Origin: Paraburkholderia largidicola
Lineage (GTDB): Bacteria; Pseudomonadota; Gammaproteobacteria; Burkholderiales; Burkholderiaceae
Reading direction: 5' to 3'
DNA: 64,000 bases
Assembly (NCBI RefSeq): GCF_013426895.1
Contig: NZ_AP023176.1
Span: 1,364,001 to 1,428,000, forward strand
The notes beneath the pieces are model-generated. The model ran no database searches and was not told the DNA's origin. It saw nothing but the letters and a program-made list of their open reading frames with translations. Below, piece after piece: positions 8,601-17,634 of this stretch; within the stretch, counting starts at the first letter, position 1; each line of letters opens with the position of its first letter. The position numbers were made by a program, and so were the translations under genes.

Positions 8601-9240
8601 GGTTTCCGCCGCCTGATGACGCCGGCCTCGGCACCGCTGCAATTTCCACGCGACGGTTCTTCGCCCGCCCTTCGCTATCCGCGTTCGAACTGACGGGCTG
8701 CTCGGACCCGAACGCCGCCGCGAACACCGACGACGCCGGAATGCCCGCGTCGATGAACGAGCGCGTCACCGTCAGCGCGCGTTGCGCCGACAGTTCCCAG
8801 TTGTCCGCGAAGCGGCGGTTACTGGAGCGCACTTGCTGATCGTCGGCAAAGCCGCTGACCATCAGGATTTCGTCGTGCGAGCGCAGATACGCCGACAACG
8901 GTCCGGCAAGGCTCTTCAGCAGATCGCGCCCCTGCGGCTGCAACTGGTCGGAGTTCAGCGCGAACAGCACGTTGCCGCTGATGCCGATGCGCCCGTTCAC
9001 GAGCGTCACGCGCCCGGCGGCGAGCGGCCCGGCCAGCGCCTGCTCCAGCGTCTTGCGGCGCTGCGCTTCCATCTGCCGCTGCTTGACGGCGTCGTCGAGC
9101 CGCGCCGACAGCTCCAGCTGCACGCCGATCACGCCAACCAGAATCAGCACGAACGCGCCCAGCAACACCGACATCAGATCGCTGAACGCGGCCCAGATGG
9201 GCGTCGTCGGCTCGACGCCGCCGTCGATATCGTCGTTCAT
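8593..9240 (-). CDS. OmpA-domain, MotB/ZorB-like stator subunit
   Basis: 215 residues. A short cytoplasmic start is followed by one membrane helix (about 22-42) that opens with WAAFSDLMSVLLGAF; Asp21 at the mouth of the helix sits where MotB and ZorB carry the ion-binding aspartate. A linker leads to an OmpA-type peptidoglycan-binding domain (about 90-205) with FALNSDQLQPQGRDLL, the NWELSAQRA motif and the closing GRAKNRRVEI. It should tie the complex to the cell wall. It overlaps the end of the DUF802 gene by 4 bases, so the two proteins are made together as expected for stator partners. Confidence 0.88.
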   Translation of the reverse strand: MNDDIDGGVEPTTPIWAAFSDLMSVLLGAFVLILVGVIGVQLELSARLDDAVKQRQMEAQRRKTLEQALAGPLAAGRVTLVNGRIGISGNVLFALNSDQLQPQGRDLLKSLAGPLSAYLRSHDEILMVSGFADDQQVRSSNRRFADNWELSAQRALTVTRSFIDAGIPASSVFAAAFGSEQPVSSNADSEGRAKNRRVEIAAVPRPASSGGGNRE

Positions 9241-11675
9241 GCCGCGTCGGCTCCCGCTGACGCGCGCTGGCCCGCCAGCTGCTGCAGGTCTTCGACGATC
9301 TGCTTCTGCGACAGCATGCTCAGATCGATCACTTCACGCGCCTGCGCGACGTAGTACGCAAGCTGCTCGTCGCTACGCAGCAGCGACTTGTCGAGCGCCG
9401 CCTCGATGCGCTGCAGATGCGCCGTCAGCTTGTCGTTCGATTCACCGAACAGCCGCACGGCCATGCCGAACGCTTCGCCGAGGCTCGCCACTTCGACGGC
9501 GCTGCCCGCCACCTGCGCGGCGACATCGCCGAGCTTGCGGGTTTCGGCTTCGACCTTGTCGTTGAACTGCGTGCCGACCCGCTCCAGCAGCCCCGCCGAC
9601 GTCGAGACGAGCGCATCGACGGCCGTGCGCTGTTCGGTCGACGCGTGGTTCACGGCGTCGAGCAGCGTTTCGAGCGTGGCAAGAAGACGGCTGCGCTCGT
9701 CGAGCATCGCGGTATCGCGGACCATGCTGTCGGAGAGCTTCTGGCGCAGTTCGGCGACCACTTCCGCCGCCGCGCGCGGCGCTTCCGACGCAGCCTCCAC
9801 GAGCCGCGAAATTTCCGCGATCGTGCCGTTGGCGTGAGTCTCGGTCTGCGCCGAGATGTCACGGGCGGTTTGCGCGAGCGTGTCGCAGATTTCCTGCTGA
9901 CGGCTCGCGGTGCGCGCGCCCGTTTCGTCCCACTTCTGGCTCAAGGTCGCCGCGAGCGTTTCAAGCGAGGCGCTCCATGCGTCCAGACGTTGCTGGTCGC
10001 GCGAGGCCAGTTCGCTCTGCAAACCGGCGTGCGATTGATCCACAGCGCGCAACAGCGCGGCCGAATGCTGCTCGAAGGCGGATGCCGCCGTCGTCAATGC
10101 TTCGCGGTTGTGTTCCGCGAGCTTTTCGCTGGCGCGCTCCTGCTGCGTCAGTGCGTCCGTCCAGGCTTGAGAGACGTGTCCCGCCGTGGCGTCGAGGCGC
10201 GTCGACACGCCGTCCAGCAGCGCGGTGGAGCGCTGCTCCAAAGTCTGCGTGAAGCCTTCGAGCGAGGTGCGCAGATCCTTTGCGAGCGACTCGCTTGCGC
10301 TCCGGTGTGCTTCGAGCGCCTCGTTCCATCGATTCGCCACGTTCGCGGTAGTCGACTCGAAGCCGCTCGACAGGCCGTCCAGTTGTCGCTGCACCGCCTG
10401 CTCGACCGTACCGCGCAGGGCGGCCATTTCGAGCGCGTGCGCGGCCATGGTGGCTTCCATCGCCGGCTGCAATGCGGCGCCCGCCGCGCGCGCGCTTTCC
10501 GCCGCGCTCGACACCTGGCCCGCCGTCATGTCGAGGCGTGCCGAGACGCCGTCCAGCAGCGCCGTCGAGCGTTGCTCGAACGTCTGGCTGAAGCCTTCCA
10601 GCGATGTGCGCAGATCCTGCACCATCGATTCGCTCGCGCTCTGCTGCCCCTCGAGCGCCTTGCTCCACAAATCCGCGACCGTCGACGTCGTCGTCTCGAA
10701 ACCCGTCGTCAAGCCGTCCAGTTGACGTTGCACCGCGTGCTCGACGGTGTCGCGCAGCGAGACCATTTCACGCGCATGCCCGGCCATGGTGGCTTCCATC
10801 GCCGGCTGCAACGCCGCGCTCGCCGCGCGGGCGCTTTCCGCCGCACTGTCCTTCAGCGACTGTGCAACGGTCGACACCAGCCGCGCATACGCCGCTTCCG
10901 TGCGTCCATGAAAGGCGTGCTGGTTTGAAATCAGCCGCTCGTTGAGCGCGAGGCTCTGCTGTTCGATGGCCGTCATCATCGTCTGCAGGCGGTCGACCAG
11001 CACGGGCATCGTGTCCGCCTGGCGCTGCAGCAGCTTGAAGGTTTCGTCGCGCTTCTGGCTCTGCGAGAAGGCGCGCAACGTGGTCGCGATCTTCGTGTCG
11101 AGCAGCTGCGCGGCCTGGGCACGCTCGCGGCGGCACAGCGCCGACAGCAAGCCGAGCATCGCCGAGGTCGCCACGCCCGCAATCGAGGTGCCGAACGCAA
11201 AGCCCAAACCCTTCACGGGCGCGGCCAGCGACGCGCGGATCGCCTGCAGATCCGTCGCGCTTTCGAGCGCGGCGCCCGTGCCGCGCAGCGTCGTCACCAT
11301 GCCGAGCAGCGTGCCCAGCATGCCGAGCAGCACCAGCAGGCCGACGAGGTACGGCGTAAGCGCCGGCCCCGGCAACGCGACGCGCTCGCCTTCGATGCGC
11401 AGGCGCACCGGATTGCGCAAACCGGGATGCAGACGTTCGAGCCACACGCCGAGCCGGGACGGCGCTTCGGACAGCTCCGCGAGCGCGCGCGTGAGCGTCG
11501 CAGTGGCCTCCTGATAGCGCTGCAGTTCGAGCGCGCCTGCCACATAACAGCCGGCGACCAGCAGCGTGACCGCAAGCGCCAGCGGATTCGACACGACATA
11601 GCCCGCGCCGACCCAACCGGCAACAACCAGACCTACGAGAAAAACAACGACAAAATCAATGCGATATCTGGACAT
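9237..11675 (-). CDS. DUF802 protein, MotA/ZorA-like stator subunit with long tail
   Basis: 812 residues from the ATG at 11675 (GGGAC just upstream; the longer frame to 11750 overlaps the previous gene). Four membrane helices: 8-28, 32-50, 108-130 and 157-180. Helices 3 and 4 (LVLLGMLGTLLGMVTTL and GLGFAFGTSIAGVATSAMLG) have the small-residue pattern of MotA/TolQ/ExbB/ZorA ion channels. Residues from about 185 to the end form one long Ala/Gln/Glu-rich helical tail, as in ZorA. The tail contains a 113-residue tandem duplication. Its partner is the OmpA/MotB-like protein encoded next. Family function is unknown. Confidence 0.85.
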   Translation of the reverse strand: MSRYRIDFVVVFLVGLVVAGWVGAGYVVSNPLALAVTLLVAGCYVAGALELQRYQEATATLTRALAELSEAPSRLGVWLERLHPGLRNPVRLRIEGERVALPGPALTPYLVGLLVLLGMLGTLLGMVTTLRGTGAALESATDLQAIRASLAAPVKGLGFAFGTSIAGVATSAMLGLLSALCRRERAQAAQLLDTKIATTLRAFSQSQKRDETFKLLQRQADTMPVLVDRLQTMMTAIEQQSLALNERLISNQHAFHGRTEAAYARLVSTVAQSLKDSAAESARAASAALQPAMEATMAGHAREMVSLRDTVEHAVQRQLDGLTTGFETTTSTVADLWSKALEGQQSASESMVQDLRTSLEGFSQTFEQRSTALLDGVSARLDMTAGQVSSAAESARAAGAALQPAMEATMAAHALEMAALRGTVEQAVQRQLDGLSSGFESTTANVANRWNEALEAHRSASESLAKDLRTSLEGFTQTLEQRSTALLDGVSTRLDATAGHVSQAWTDALTQQERASEKLAEHNREALTTAASAFEQHSAALLRAVDQSHAGLQSELASRDQQRLDAWSASLETLAATLSQKWDETGARTASRQQEICDTLAQTARDISAQTETHANGTIAEISRLVEAASEAPRAAAEVVAELRQKLSDSMVRDTAMLDERSRLLATLETLLDAVNHASTEQRTAVDALVSTSAGLLERVGTQFNDKVEAETRKLGDVAAQVAGSAVEVASLGEAFGMAVRLFGESNDKLTAHLQRIEAALDKSLLRSDEQLAYYVAQAREVIDLSMLSQKQIVEDLQQLAGQRASAGADAA
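10158..10835 (-). repeat. Tandem duplication of 339 bp inside the DUF802 tail
   Basis: Two adjacent copies, 10497-10835 and 10158-10496, each 339 bp or 113 codons. Each unit runs from SARAA(S/G)AALQPAMEAT through RQLDGL, ADLW or ANRW, LRTSLEGF and RSTALLDGVS. The unit is in frame, so it lengthens the coiled tail without breaking it. The copies differ at a modest number of codons, so the duplication is not brand new. Confidence 0.85.
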
Positions 11676-11685
11676 GTTGTCCCAG

Positions 11686-12426
11686 TTAGCTGATGCGAAG
11701 GGCAGCCAGCAGCCCTTCGACCGGTTGAAAACGAATATCGAGTTCGGCAAGCAACACGCTCTGCATGTCCTTGCGGAACACGTCTAGCCACGCGCCGGAC
11801 CGGGCCGCAGCGGATGGACTATCGACAGTGGCCTCGGCGTCCTGCTCGTCCTGCGCGGCCTGGCGCAGGCGATCGAAATGACCGCTGAGCAGACCCGGCA
11901 CCGCGCCGAACAGGCTGCGCTCGCGCGCGCCGAGCGACCGCTCCATGATCGCGTCGACCACCGCGAGCCGCGTCATCTCCGAGGTCTGCGCCGCCACCAT
12001 GCTGCGCAGCCGACCGCGCAGACTGCCGATGCGCGTTTCCATCGACTGCTGCAACGCCTGGTAGCACTGGCGAAAGTCCGCGTAACTGGCCTCCGCTTCT
12101 GGCTGCTGCGCATTCTGCGCATGCGCGGCGCTGCGCCGGCGGCGCGGCGCGAGCACGCTGTCGCCGGCAATCGCGTCCGCCAGCGACGCGCGCACCCGCG
12201 CGCACTCGTTCTCCACGCTGCCCGCGCCGCGCGCGCCGGACGCGACGGCGGGCGGCGCGCTGTTGAGCGCCGTCGACAGCGCGATCGCGTCCGTCCAGCC
12301 GAGCCATTGGCTCAACTGGTCCGACAGCGACTGGCTGGAGGCGGGAACGTCGGCGGTTGTCAGGCGCGCGAGCAGACGGACGAGCGTCGGACCGCTAACC
12401 GCCGTGCGCTGAGGGGCTTGAACCAT
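11686..12426 (-). CDS. DUF3348 protein, first gene of the motor cluster
   Basis: 246 residues from the ATG at 12426; a much longer open frame upstream runs over the alcohol dehydrogenase gene and is not real. The protein starts MVQAPQRTAVSGPTLVRLL and fits the DUF3348 family: helical, no signal peptide, with a basic Ala-rich stretch (APRRRRSAAHAQNAQ) in the middle and a C-terminal helix bundle (FRQCYQALQQSMETRIGSLR onward). It ends 10 bases before the DUF802 gene. Function unknown; the constant linkage to DUF802/OmpA/DUF2894 suggests a cytoplasmic part of the same complex. Confidence 0.8.
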   Translation of the reverse strand: MVQAPQRTAVSGPTLVRLLARLTTADVPASSQSLSDQLSQWLGWTDAIALSTALNSAPPAVASGARGAGSVENECARVRASLADAIAGDSVLAPRRRRSAAHAQNAQQPEAEASYADFRQCYQALQQSMETRIGSLRGRLRSMVAAQTSEMTRLAVVDAIMERSLGARERSLFGAVPGLLSGHFDRLRQAAQDEQDAEATVDSPSAAARSGAWLDVFRKDMQSVLLAELDIRFQPVEGLLAALRIS

Positions 12427-12562
12427 ACCACCAGAAACCTTGAAAAGGCAGCATTTTACGCGCTGCCGGAGCCGGGATTGCCGGTTGGGATGTCGATGGG
12501 GCGCAGCGGACCTGTTGCATCTGCCGCAAACCCCGGCAGACATTGGGAGAGACGGATTTTCG

Positions 12563-12594
12563 GCCGCCGTCGCGCGCTCGCGACGGCGGCTTTT
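12563..12594. terminator. Strong hairpin between adhP-like gene and DUF3348 operon
   Basis: Perfect 12-bp stem GCCGCCGTCGCG / CGCGACGGCGGC with a 4-base loop, followed by TTTT on the plus strand. It lies after the stop of the minus-strand alcohol dehydrogenase gene (12630) and before the DUF3348 start, and probably insulates the two. Confidence 0.6.
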
Positions 12595-12629
12595 GGGCCC
12601 GCATGGCTTCGCCCGATCAGGCGAAACGG

Positions 12630-13646
12630 CTAGTTCATCGTCAGCACGACGCGAAAGCGTGCCGCGCCGCTCATCATGCGGTCGTACGCCTCGGCGGCGC
12701 GCTCGATCGGATAGGTTTCGATCATCGGCTTGACGTCGGCGAGCGCGCTGAACGCGAGCGTATCTTCGGAATCCGCCGACGAACCCGACGGCCAGCCCTG
12801 CACCGCATTGCGGCCCATGATGAACTGGACGGGCGGCACTTCGATCGGCTTGTCCGCGACGCCGAGAATGATCAGCTTGCCGTTGAGCGCGAGGCCGCCG
12901 AGCGTGGCCGTCATCGCGTCGGCGTTGGTCACCGTCGCGAGAATCACCGAGGCGCCGCCCAATGCCTTGAGCGCATCGGCGGGATTTTGCGCGCGGCTGT
13001 CGATGTAGTGATGCGCGCCCAGTTGCTTCGCGAGCGGCGCCTTGTCCTCGCCGCGCGCAATGGCGACCGTGTTGAAACCCATGCGCCGCGCGAACTGCAC
13101 GCCGAGGTGCCCCAGCCCGCCGATACCGAGAATCGCGACCACCTCGCCCGCGCGCGCGCCGCTGTTGCGCAACGCATTGAACGTGGTGATGCCCGCGCAA
13201 AGCAGCGGCGCGGCGTCCACGTCGTTGAGTTCTTCGGGCATGCGCGCCAGCGCCTCGACGGGCGCGACGAGGTAATCGGCGTAGCCGCCGTCGTAGCTGA
13301 TGCCCGGCACCTGCCCCTTTTCGCACACGACGAAATAGCCGCGCCGGCAATTGGCGCAATGGCCGCAATGGCCGCCGTGCCAGCCCACCCCCACGCGCTC
13401 GCCCGCTTTCCATCCTTCGACGCCCGCGCCCACCGTATCGATCACGCCCGCGACTTCATGCCCCGGCACGCGCGGATATTGCAGGCCCGGCCACTGGCCT
13501 TCCTTGGTCAGCGAATCGCTGTGGCAGATGCCGCATGCCTGCACCTTGATCAGCACCTGTCCCGCGCCGGGTGCCGGCACGTCACGCTCCACGAGTTCCA
13601 GCGCGCCGCCCGGCCCGCTCACCTGTACCGCTCTCATCTTTCGCAT
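12630..13646 (-). CDS. Zinc-dependent alcohol dehydrogenase
   Basis: 338 residues of the medium-chain dehydrogenase family. Catalytic zinc ligands are seen in CGICHSD (Cys38) and PGHE (His63), with the cysteine cluster for the structural zinc at GHCGHCANC...C (94, 97, 100, 108). The NAD(P) fold shows GIGGLGHLG near 175. It is the AdhP/alcohol dehydrogenase catalytic-domain type that acts on primary alcohols or aldehydes in the cytoplasm. The ATG at 13637 (MRAVQV) is an alternative start. It is a single gene with no clear metabolic partner beside it. Confidence 0.9.
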   Translation of the reverse strand: MRKMRAVQVSGPGGALELVERDVPAPGAGQVLIKVQACGICHSDSLTKEGQWPGLQYPRVPGHEVAGVIDTVGAGVEGWKAGERVGVGWHGGHCGHCANCRRGYFVVCEKGQVPGISYDGGYADYLVAPVEALARMPEELNDVDAAPLLCAGITTFNALRNSGARAGEVVAILGIGGLGHLGVQFARRMGFNTVAIARGEDKAPLAKQLGAHHYIDSRAQNPADALKALGGASVILATVTNADAMTATLGGLALNGKLIILGVADKPIEVPPVQFIMGRNAVQGWPSGSSADSEDTLAFSALADVKPMIETYPIERAAEAYDRMMSGAARFRVVLTMN

Positions 13647-13803
13647 CGAATTGCTCCAGTCGAAGAACAGTCATGCCAGCCCGGCTTGCGATGTTTCGCA
13701 TCGCGACGCAGCCGGCTGGTCCGAAATGGATACTAGGTGCTGAATGATGCGTGCGCAATTGAACGGACACAAGCGGATACGAACACGCGACACCACGTAT
13801 CTG

Positions 13804-14922
13804 TCACGGCAGTTTCACAGGAACGGGCCGCGTCAGCAGGTCGACGTAGAAATCGAAAAAGCGTGCGTTATCGAAACGCTTGATGATCGTCATCTTTTGC
13901 AGCCCTGCCGGTGGCGAACTGGCGTAGCCCGTCGCCTTGCCGTCGTTCGCGCCGAAGCCCGTCTCGACATCGACCCACCGCTCTTCCGTCTGCGTCGCGA
14001 AGCTCGGGTCCATCAGATACGCGATGGTCAGCGTGTCCCAGATGTCGGTCGTGTAGTTCGGATTGGTTTCGAAGCCGTTCTTGCCGTCGAAACCATAGCC
14101 GTTCAACTGCTTGAACAGCTGCGTGATGATGGTCTGTTTGTTCGGATCGTGCGCGATGCGGTCATAGACGCTTTTATCCATCTTCACGGTGTCGGTCACG
14201 TCGAGGGGAACCACTGTCTGCCTGACAGGCAAACGCAGCACTTCGCGCGCTGCTTCGGGATCGAACCACCAGTTGAATTCAGCCGTCGCCGTGGTGTTGC
14301 CCGGCACGTCGATCGCGCCGCCCATGTAGATGATCTGCTTGATCATCGGCACGATCTCGGGATGCTGTCGCGCGGCGAGCGCGATGTTCGTCAGCGGGCC
14401 GATCGCAAGTATCGTCACCTGGTTCGGGTTCGCCTTCACGCTATCGACGATGAAATCCACCGCGCTTTTGCCTTGCACCTGCGTATGCGTTGCGAAGCCG
14501 TCGGGCGGCGCGACGAGTTGAGTATCCGACGTCGGTTCCGGCGTGCTCCATGCGCCCAGATAGCCGTCGCCGCCAGGAAACTGCGCAAGCTCCTGCTGGA
14601 TCTCCGGATACGGATGCGCCAGCGCGTAATTCGCGCCCGCATACACGCCGATGCGGTCTCCAACACCCAGCCGCTCCATCGACTTCAACGCGTCGGCAAC
14701 ACCCTGTCTGAGCCACTGGTTGCCCGACACGACGGTGATGCCGAGCACCTCGATCTTGCCTTGCGCCTGCAATTGCGCGGCCATCACGCCGAGCTGGCCG
14801 TCGTCGCTCAGCGTGTTGTAGTCGCTATCGACGATCACCTTCGGCGCCGCGCGCGTGACGCCGTTTCCGCCGCAGCCCGACAGCATGACCGCGCATGACA
14901 TCGTGACTAGAAGTCGCTTCAA
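13804..14922 (-). CDS. Nucleoside hydrolase, predicted lipoprotein
   Basis: 372 residues. The start is a TTG at 14922, six bases after GGGAGA, giving a lipoprotein signal with lipobox LSGC (14-17). The calcium-binding and catalytic aspartates of inosine/uridine-preferring nucleoside hydrolases are in VIVDSDYNTLSDDG (Asp32, 34, 40, 41); the spacing is longer than the usual DTDPGxDD. The segments ILAIGPLTNIALA and YMGGAID and the late FDNARFFDFY also fit. It would split ribonucleosides in the periplasm so that base and ribose can be taken up. An upstream in-frame extension to 14997 has no ribosome site. Confidence 0.85.
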   Translation of the reverse strand: MKRLLVTMSCAVMLSGCGGNGVTRAAPKVIVDSDYNTLSDDGQLGVMAAQLQAQGKIEVLGITVVSGNQWLRQGVADALKSMERLGVGDRIGVYAGANYALAHPYPEIQQELAQFPGGDGYLGAWSTPEPTSDTQLVAPPDGFATHTQVQGKSAVDFIVDSVKANPNQVTILAIGPLTNIALAARQHPEIVPMIKQIIYMGGAIDVPGNTTATAEFNWWFDPEAAREVLRLPVRQTVVPLDVTDTVKMDKSVYDRIAHDPNKQTIITQLFKQLNGYGFDGKNGFETNPNYTTDIWDTLTIAYLMDPSFATQTEERWVDVETGFGANDGKATGYASSPPAGLQKMTIIKRFDNARFFDFYVDLLTRPVPVKLP

Positions 14923-15213
14923 TGACGTCTCCCTGTTGTAGCTCGTGTTTGTGTTCGTACTGCACGACGAAGGCTTATTCGGCAGCAGGCTCATCATAGG
15001 GGCAAAGCTAAAACGAGCAAACCCGCGAGCACGCTAAAAGCCGCATGGGCCGTGCTTTTTGCGGCGCTGCCCATGCGTGTTGCATGTACGCGCTGAACGT
15101 TGCGCCCGCAAGCGCTATCCGACCCATAACGTTCCACTCAACGAACGCAAGATCGTCGGGTACAGTCGACATGTTGGCGGAGACATTGCGTTGCAACCAT
15201 AAGGAGGAAACAA

Positions 15214-17634
15214 GTGCAGGCAAGACACACTCTCGCGGTCATATTTGCATGTGCGGCGCTCGGCGCGCTGTCCGTTCAGACGGCGCGCGCGGACAGCGCG
15301 CCCGACGAAACGATCACGGTAGAAGGCCTGTCGCGCCCAACCGATATCCTCATCGACAAATGGGGCGTGCCGCACATCTTTGCGCAGAACGAGCACGACG
15401 CGTTCTTCGTGCAGGGCTTCAATGCCGCGCGCGACCGGATGTTCCAGATCGACTTGTGGCGTCGCCGCGGTCTCGGCGAACTCGCCGAAGTATTCGGCCC
15501 GGCCTATGTCGAACAGGACAAGGCGACGCGGCTCTTCCTGTATCGCGGCGACATGTCGGTGGAATGGCAACGCTACGGGCCCGATGCAAAGCCTGTCGCG
15601 ACGCGTTTCGCAGCGGGCGTGAATGCGTATATCGACTGGCTCGCCGCGCATCCGGACCGCTTGCCGTACGAGTTTCGCAAAGTCGGCTACTGGCCCGCGA
15701 AGTGGTCCGCCGACGACGTGGTGCGCATCCGCAGTCACGGTCTCACGCGCAATCTGACGAGCGAAGTGGCGCGCGCGAAGGTCGCGTGCAAAAGCACGCT
15801 CGATGCGGATTCGATCCGCTTCGGACTGCAGCCGCAATGGCAACCTCACATGCCTGAAGGACTCGACCCTTGCCTGCCCGACGATGTCCTCAAGGTCTTC
15901 AACCTCGCCACGCAGAACGTGCGCGTGACGCGCGATTCGTTGAAGAGCGCCGATGCCGCGACCACCGTCATCGCCGCCGCCGACAATCCCGAAGAAGTGA
16001 CGGAAGGCAGCAACAACTGGGTGATCGCACCGGACAAATCGGCGACGGGCCGCGCGACCATGGCGAACGATCCGCACCGCGCCTATGCCGCGCCGAGCCT
16101 GCGCTACATCCAGCAGATCAGCGCGCCGACACTCGATCTGATCGGCGGCGGCGAGCCGTCGGCGCCGGGCGTGTCGATCGGACATAACGGCGCGATCGCG
16201 TTCGGCCTCACGATCTTCAACATCGATCAGGAGGACCTGTACGTCTATGAACTGAACCCGGCGAACCCGCATGCGTATCGGTACAAGGGACGCTGGGAGC
16301 CGATGCGCATCGTGCGTGAGCAGATCGCGGTGCGCGGCGGCCCTCCCGTCACCGCCGATCTCGCGTTCACGCGGCACGGCCCCGTGATCTACACGGAAGA
16401 CGCGAAGCATCGCGCGTTTGCGGTGCGCACCGCGTGGCTCGCGCCGGGTATGTCGCCTTACTTCGATTCCGTGCGCTACATGCGCGCGAAGAACTACGCT
16501 CAGTTCAGGAACGATCTGTCGACATGGGGCGCGCCGACCGTCAACCAGGTGTACGCGGACACGCATGGCGACATCGGCTGGGTGCCGAGCGGTCTTGCGC
16601 CGAAGCGTCCGAACTGGGACGGCCTGCTGCCCGTGCCGGGCGACGGACGTTATGAATGGGCCGGCTTCTGGCCGCGCGACGACATGCCGTCCGCGTTCAA
16701 TCCGAAGCAAGGCTACTTCACCACGTCGAACGAAATGAATCTGCCCGACGACTATCCCTATGCAGAGCGCAAGCTCGGCTTCGAATGGACCAACGGGTCG
16801 CGCCATCAACGCATCGACGAAGTGCTGAAGGCGTCGCCGAAAGTATCGATCGAAGACAGCGAGCGTCTGCAGAACGACGACGTGTCGATTCCCGCGCGGC
16901 GGCTCGTCGCGTTGCTTGCGCCGCTGTCGTCCGACGATGCCGACACGCGCGCCGCGCTCGCGCTGCTCAAGGGCTGGGACGCGCAGATGGGTGCGAACTC
17001 GGCGCAGGCGGCGCTGGAAGAAGTGTGGCTGTCGCGTCATCTCGGCCGCGCGTTCAAGCAAGCCGTGTTGCCGAAAGCCGCCGCCGATGCGTTCGGCGCG
17101 CCCGACACGGCCGTCATGCTCGATACACTAGAACATCCCGACGCGCGCTTCGGCAACGACGCACAAGGCAAGCGCGATGCCGTCCTGTTGACGAGCCTGG
17201 GCGACGCGTATCGCGAGATGGTCCGTCTTCAAGGCGCGGACGCAAGCGCATGGCAATGGGGCAAGCTGCAGACCAACCTCAACGCGCATCCGTTCGCCGA
17301 TCTCGTCGACGCCGACATGCGCGCGAAGCTCAACGTCGGACCGACGGCCAAAGGCGGCAGCGCCTACACGCCCAACCAGTCGACGTATCGCGCGAACGAC
17401 TTCCGCGAGACCAACGGCCCGTCGTTTCGCGTGATCGTCGATGTCGGTAACTGGGACAACTCGCGTGCCGTGAATCTGCCCGGCGAATCGGGCGATCCCG
17501 ACAGCCCGCACTATCGCGACCTCGCGCAGATGTGGCTGGACGGCGAGTATTTCCCGCTGCTCTACACGCGCGCCGCCGTCGAGCAGGCGACCGAAAAGCG
17601 CATTCACCTCGTGCCCGGCACCTCGACGCGATGA
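15214..17634 (+). CDS. Penicillin acylase family protein (Ntn amidase)
   Basis: 806 residues starting at a GTG with a perfect AAGGAGG site. A signal peptide ends TARADS near residue 28. The protein is a precursor of the acylase family: alpha chain, spacer, then autocatalytic cleavage before Ser266 in EEVTEGSNNWVIAPDKS, the new N-terminal nucleophile of the beta chain. DPHR near 290 is also typical. Members cleave amide-linked acyl chains, among them beta-lactam side chains and N-acyl homoserine lactones, in the periplasm; the substrate here is not known. It heads an operon of four genes, each overlapping the next by 4 bases. Confidence 0.92.
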   Translation: MQARHTLAVIFACAALGALSVQTARADSAPDETITVEGLSRPTDILIDKWGVPHIFAQNEHDAFFVQGFNAARDRMFQIDLWRRRGLGELAEVFGPAYVEQDKATRLFLYRGDMSVEWQRYGPDAKPVATRFAAGVNAYIDWLAAHPDRLPYEFRKVGYWPAKWSADDVVRIRSHGLTRNLTSEVARAKVACKSTLDADSIRFGLQPQWQPHMPEGLDPCLPDDVLKVFNLATQNVRVTRDSLKSADAATTVIAAADNPEEVTEGSNNWVIAPDKSATGRATMANDPHRAYAAPSLRYIQQISAPTLDLIGGGEPSAPGVSIGHNGAIAFGLTIFNIDQEDLYVYELNPANPHAYRYKGRWEPMRIVREQIAVRGGPPVTADLAFTRHGPVIYTEDAKHRAFAVRTAWLAPGMSPYFDSVRYMRAKNYAQFRNDLSTWGAPTVNQVYADTHGDIGWVPSGLAPKRPNWDGLLPVPGDGRYEWAGFWPRDDMPSAFNPKQGYFTTSNEMNLPDDYPYAERKLGFEWTNGSRHQRIDEVLKASPKVSIEDSERLQNDDVSIPARRLVALLAPLSSDDADTRAALALLKGWDAQMGANSAQAALEEVWLSRHLGRAFKQAVLPKAAADAFGAPDTAVMLDTLEHPDARFGNDAQGKRDAVLLTSLGDAYREMVRLQGADASAWQWGKLQTNLNAHPFADLVDADMRAKLNVGPTAKGGSAYTPNQSTYRANDFRETNGPSFRVIVDVGNWDNSRAVNLPGESGDPDSPHYRDLAQMWLDGEYFPLLYTRAAVEQATEKRIHLVPGTSTR

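Noticed and set aside
9417..10928. 503-codon plus-strand frame opposite the DUF802 gene
   Set aside because: Shadow of the biased coding strand; its repeats mirror the tail duplication of DUF802 and it has Arg-rich nonsense composition.
7953..12426. A complete Zorya defence system
   Set aside because: Only the A/B stator architecture is present. I see no helicase or nuclease partner of the ZorC/D, ZorE or ZorF/G types next to it, so only a ZorAB-like motor can be claimed.
12427..13413. N-terminal extension of DUF3348 to 575 residues
   Set aside because: It runs out of frame through the alcohol dehydrogenase gene and across a strong hairpin; DUF3348 begins at 12426.
15115..17061. Long open frame (648 codons) on the minus strand across the penicillin acylase gene
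   Set aside because: It is antisense to a gene with an intact catalytic motif and perfect ribosome site; its protein is Arg/His-rich without hydrophobic cores, a usual side effect of high GC in third positions.
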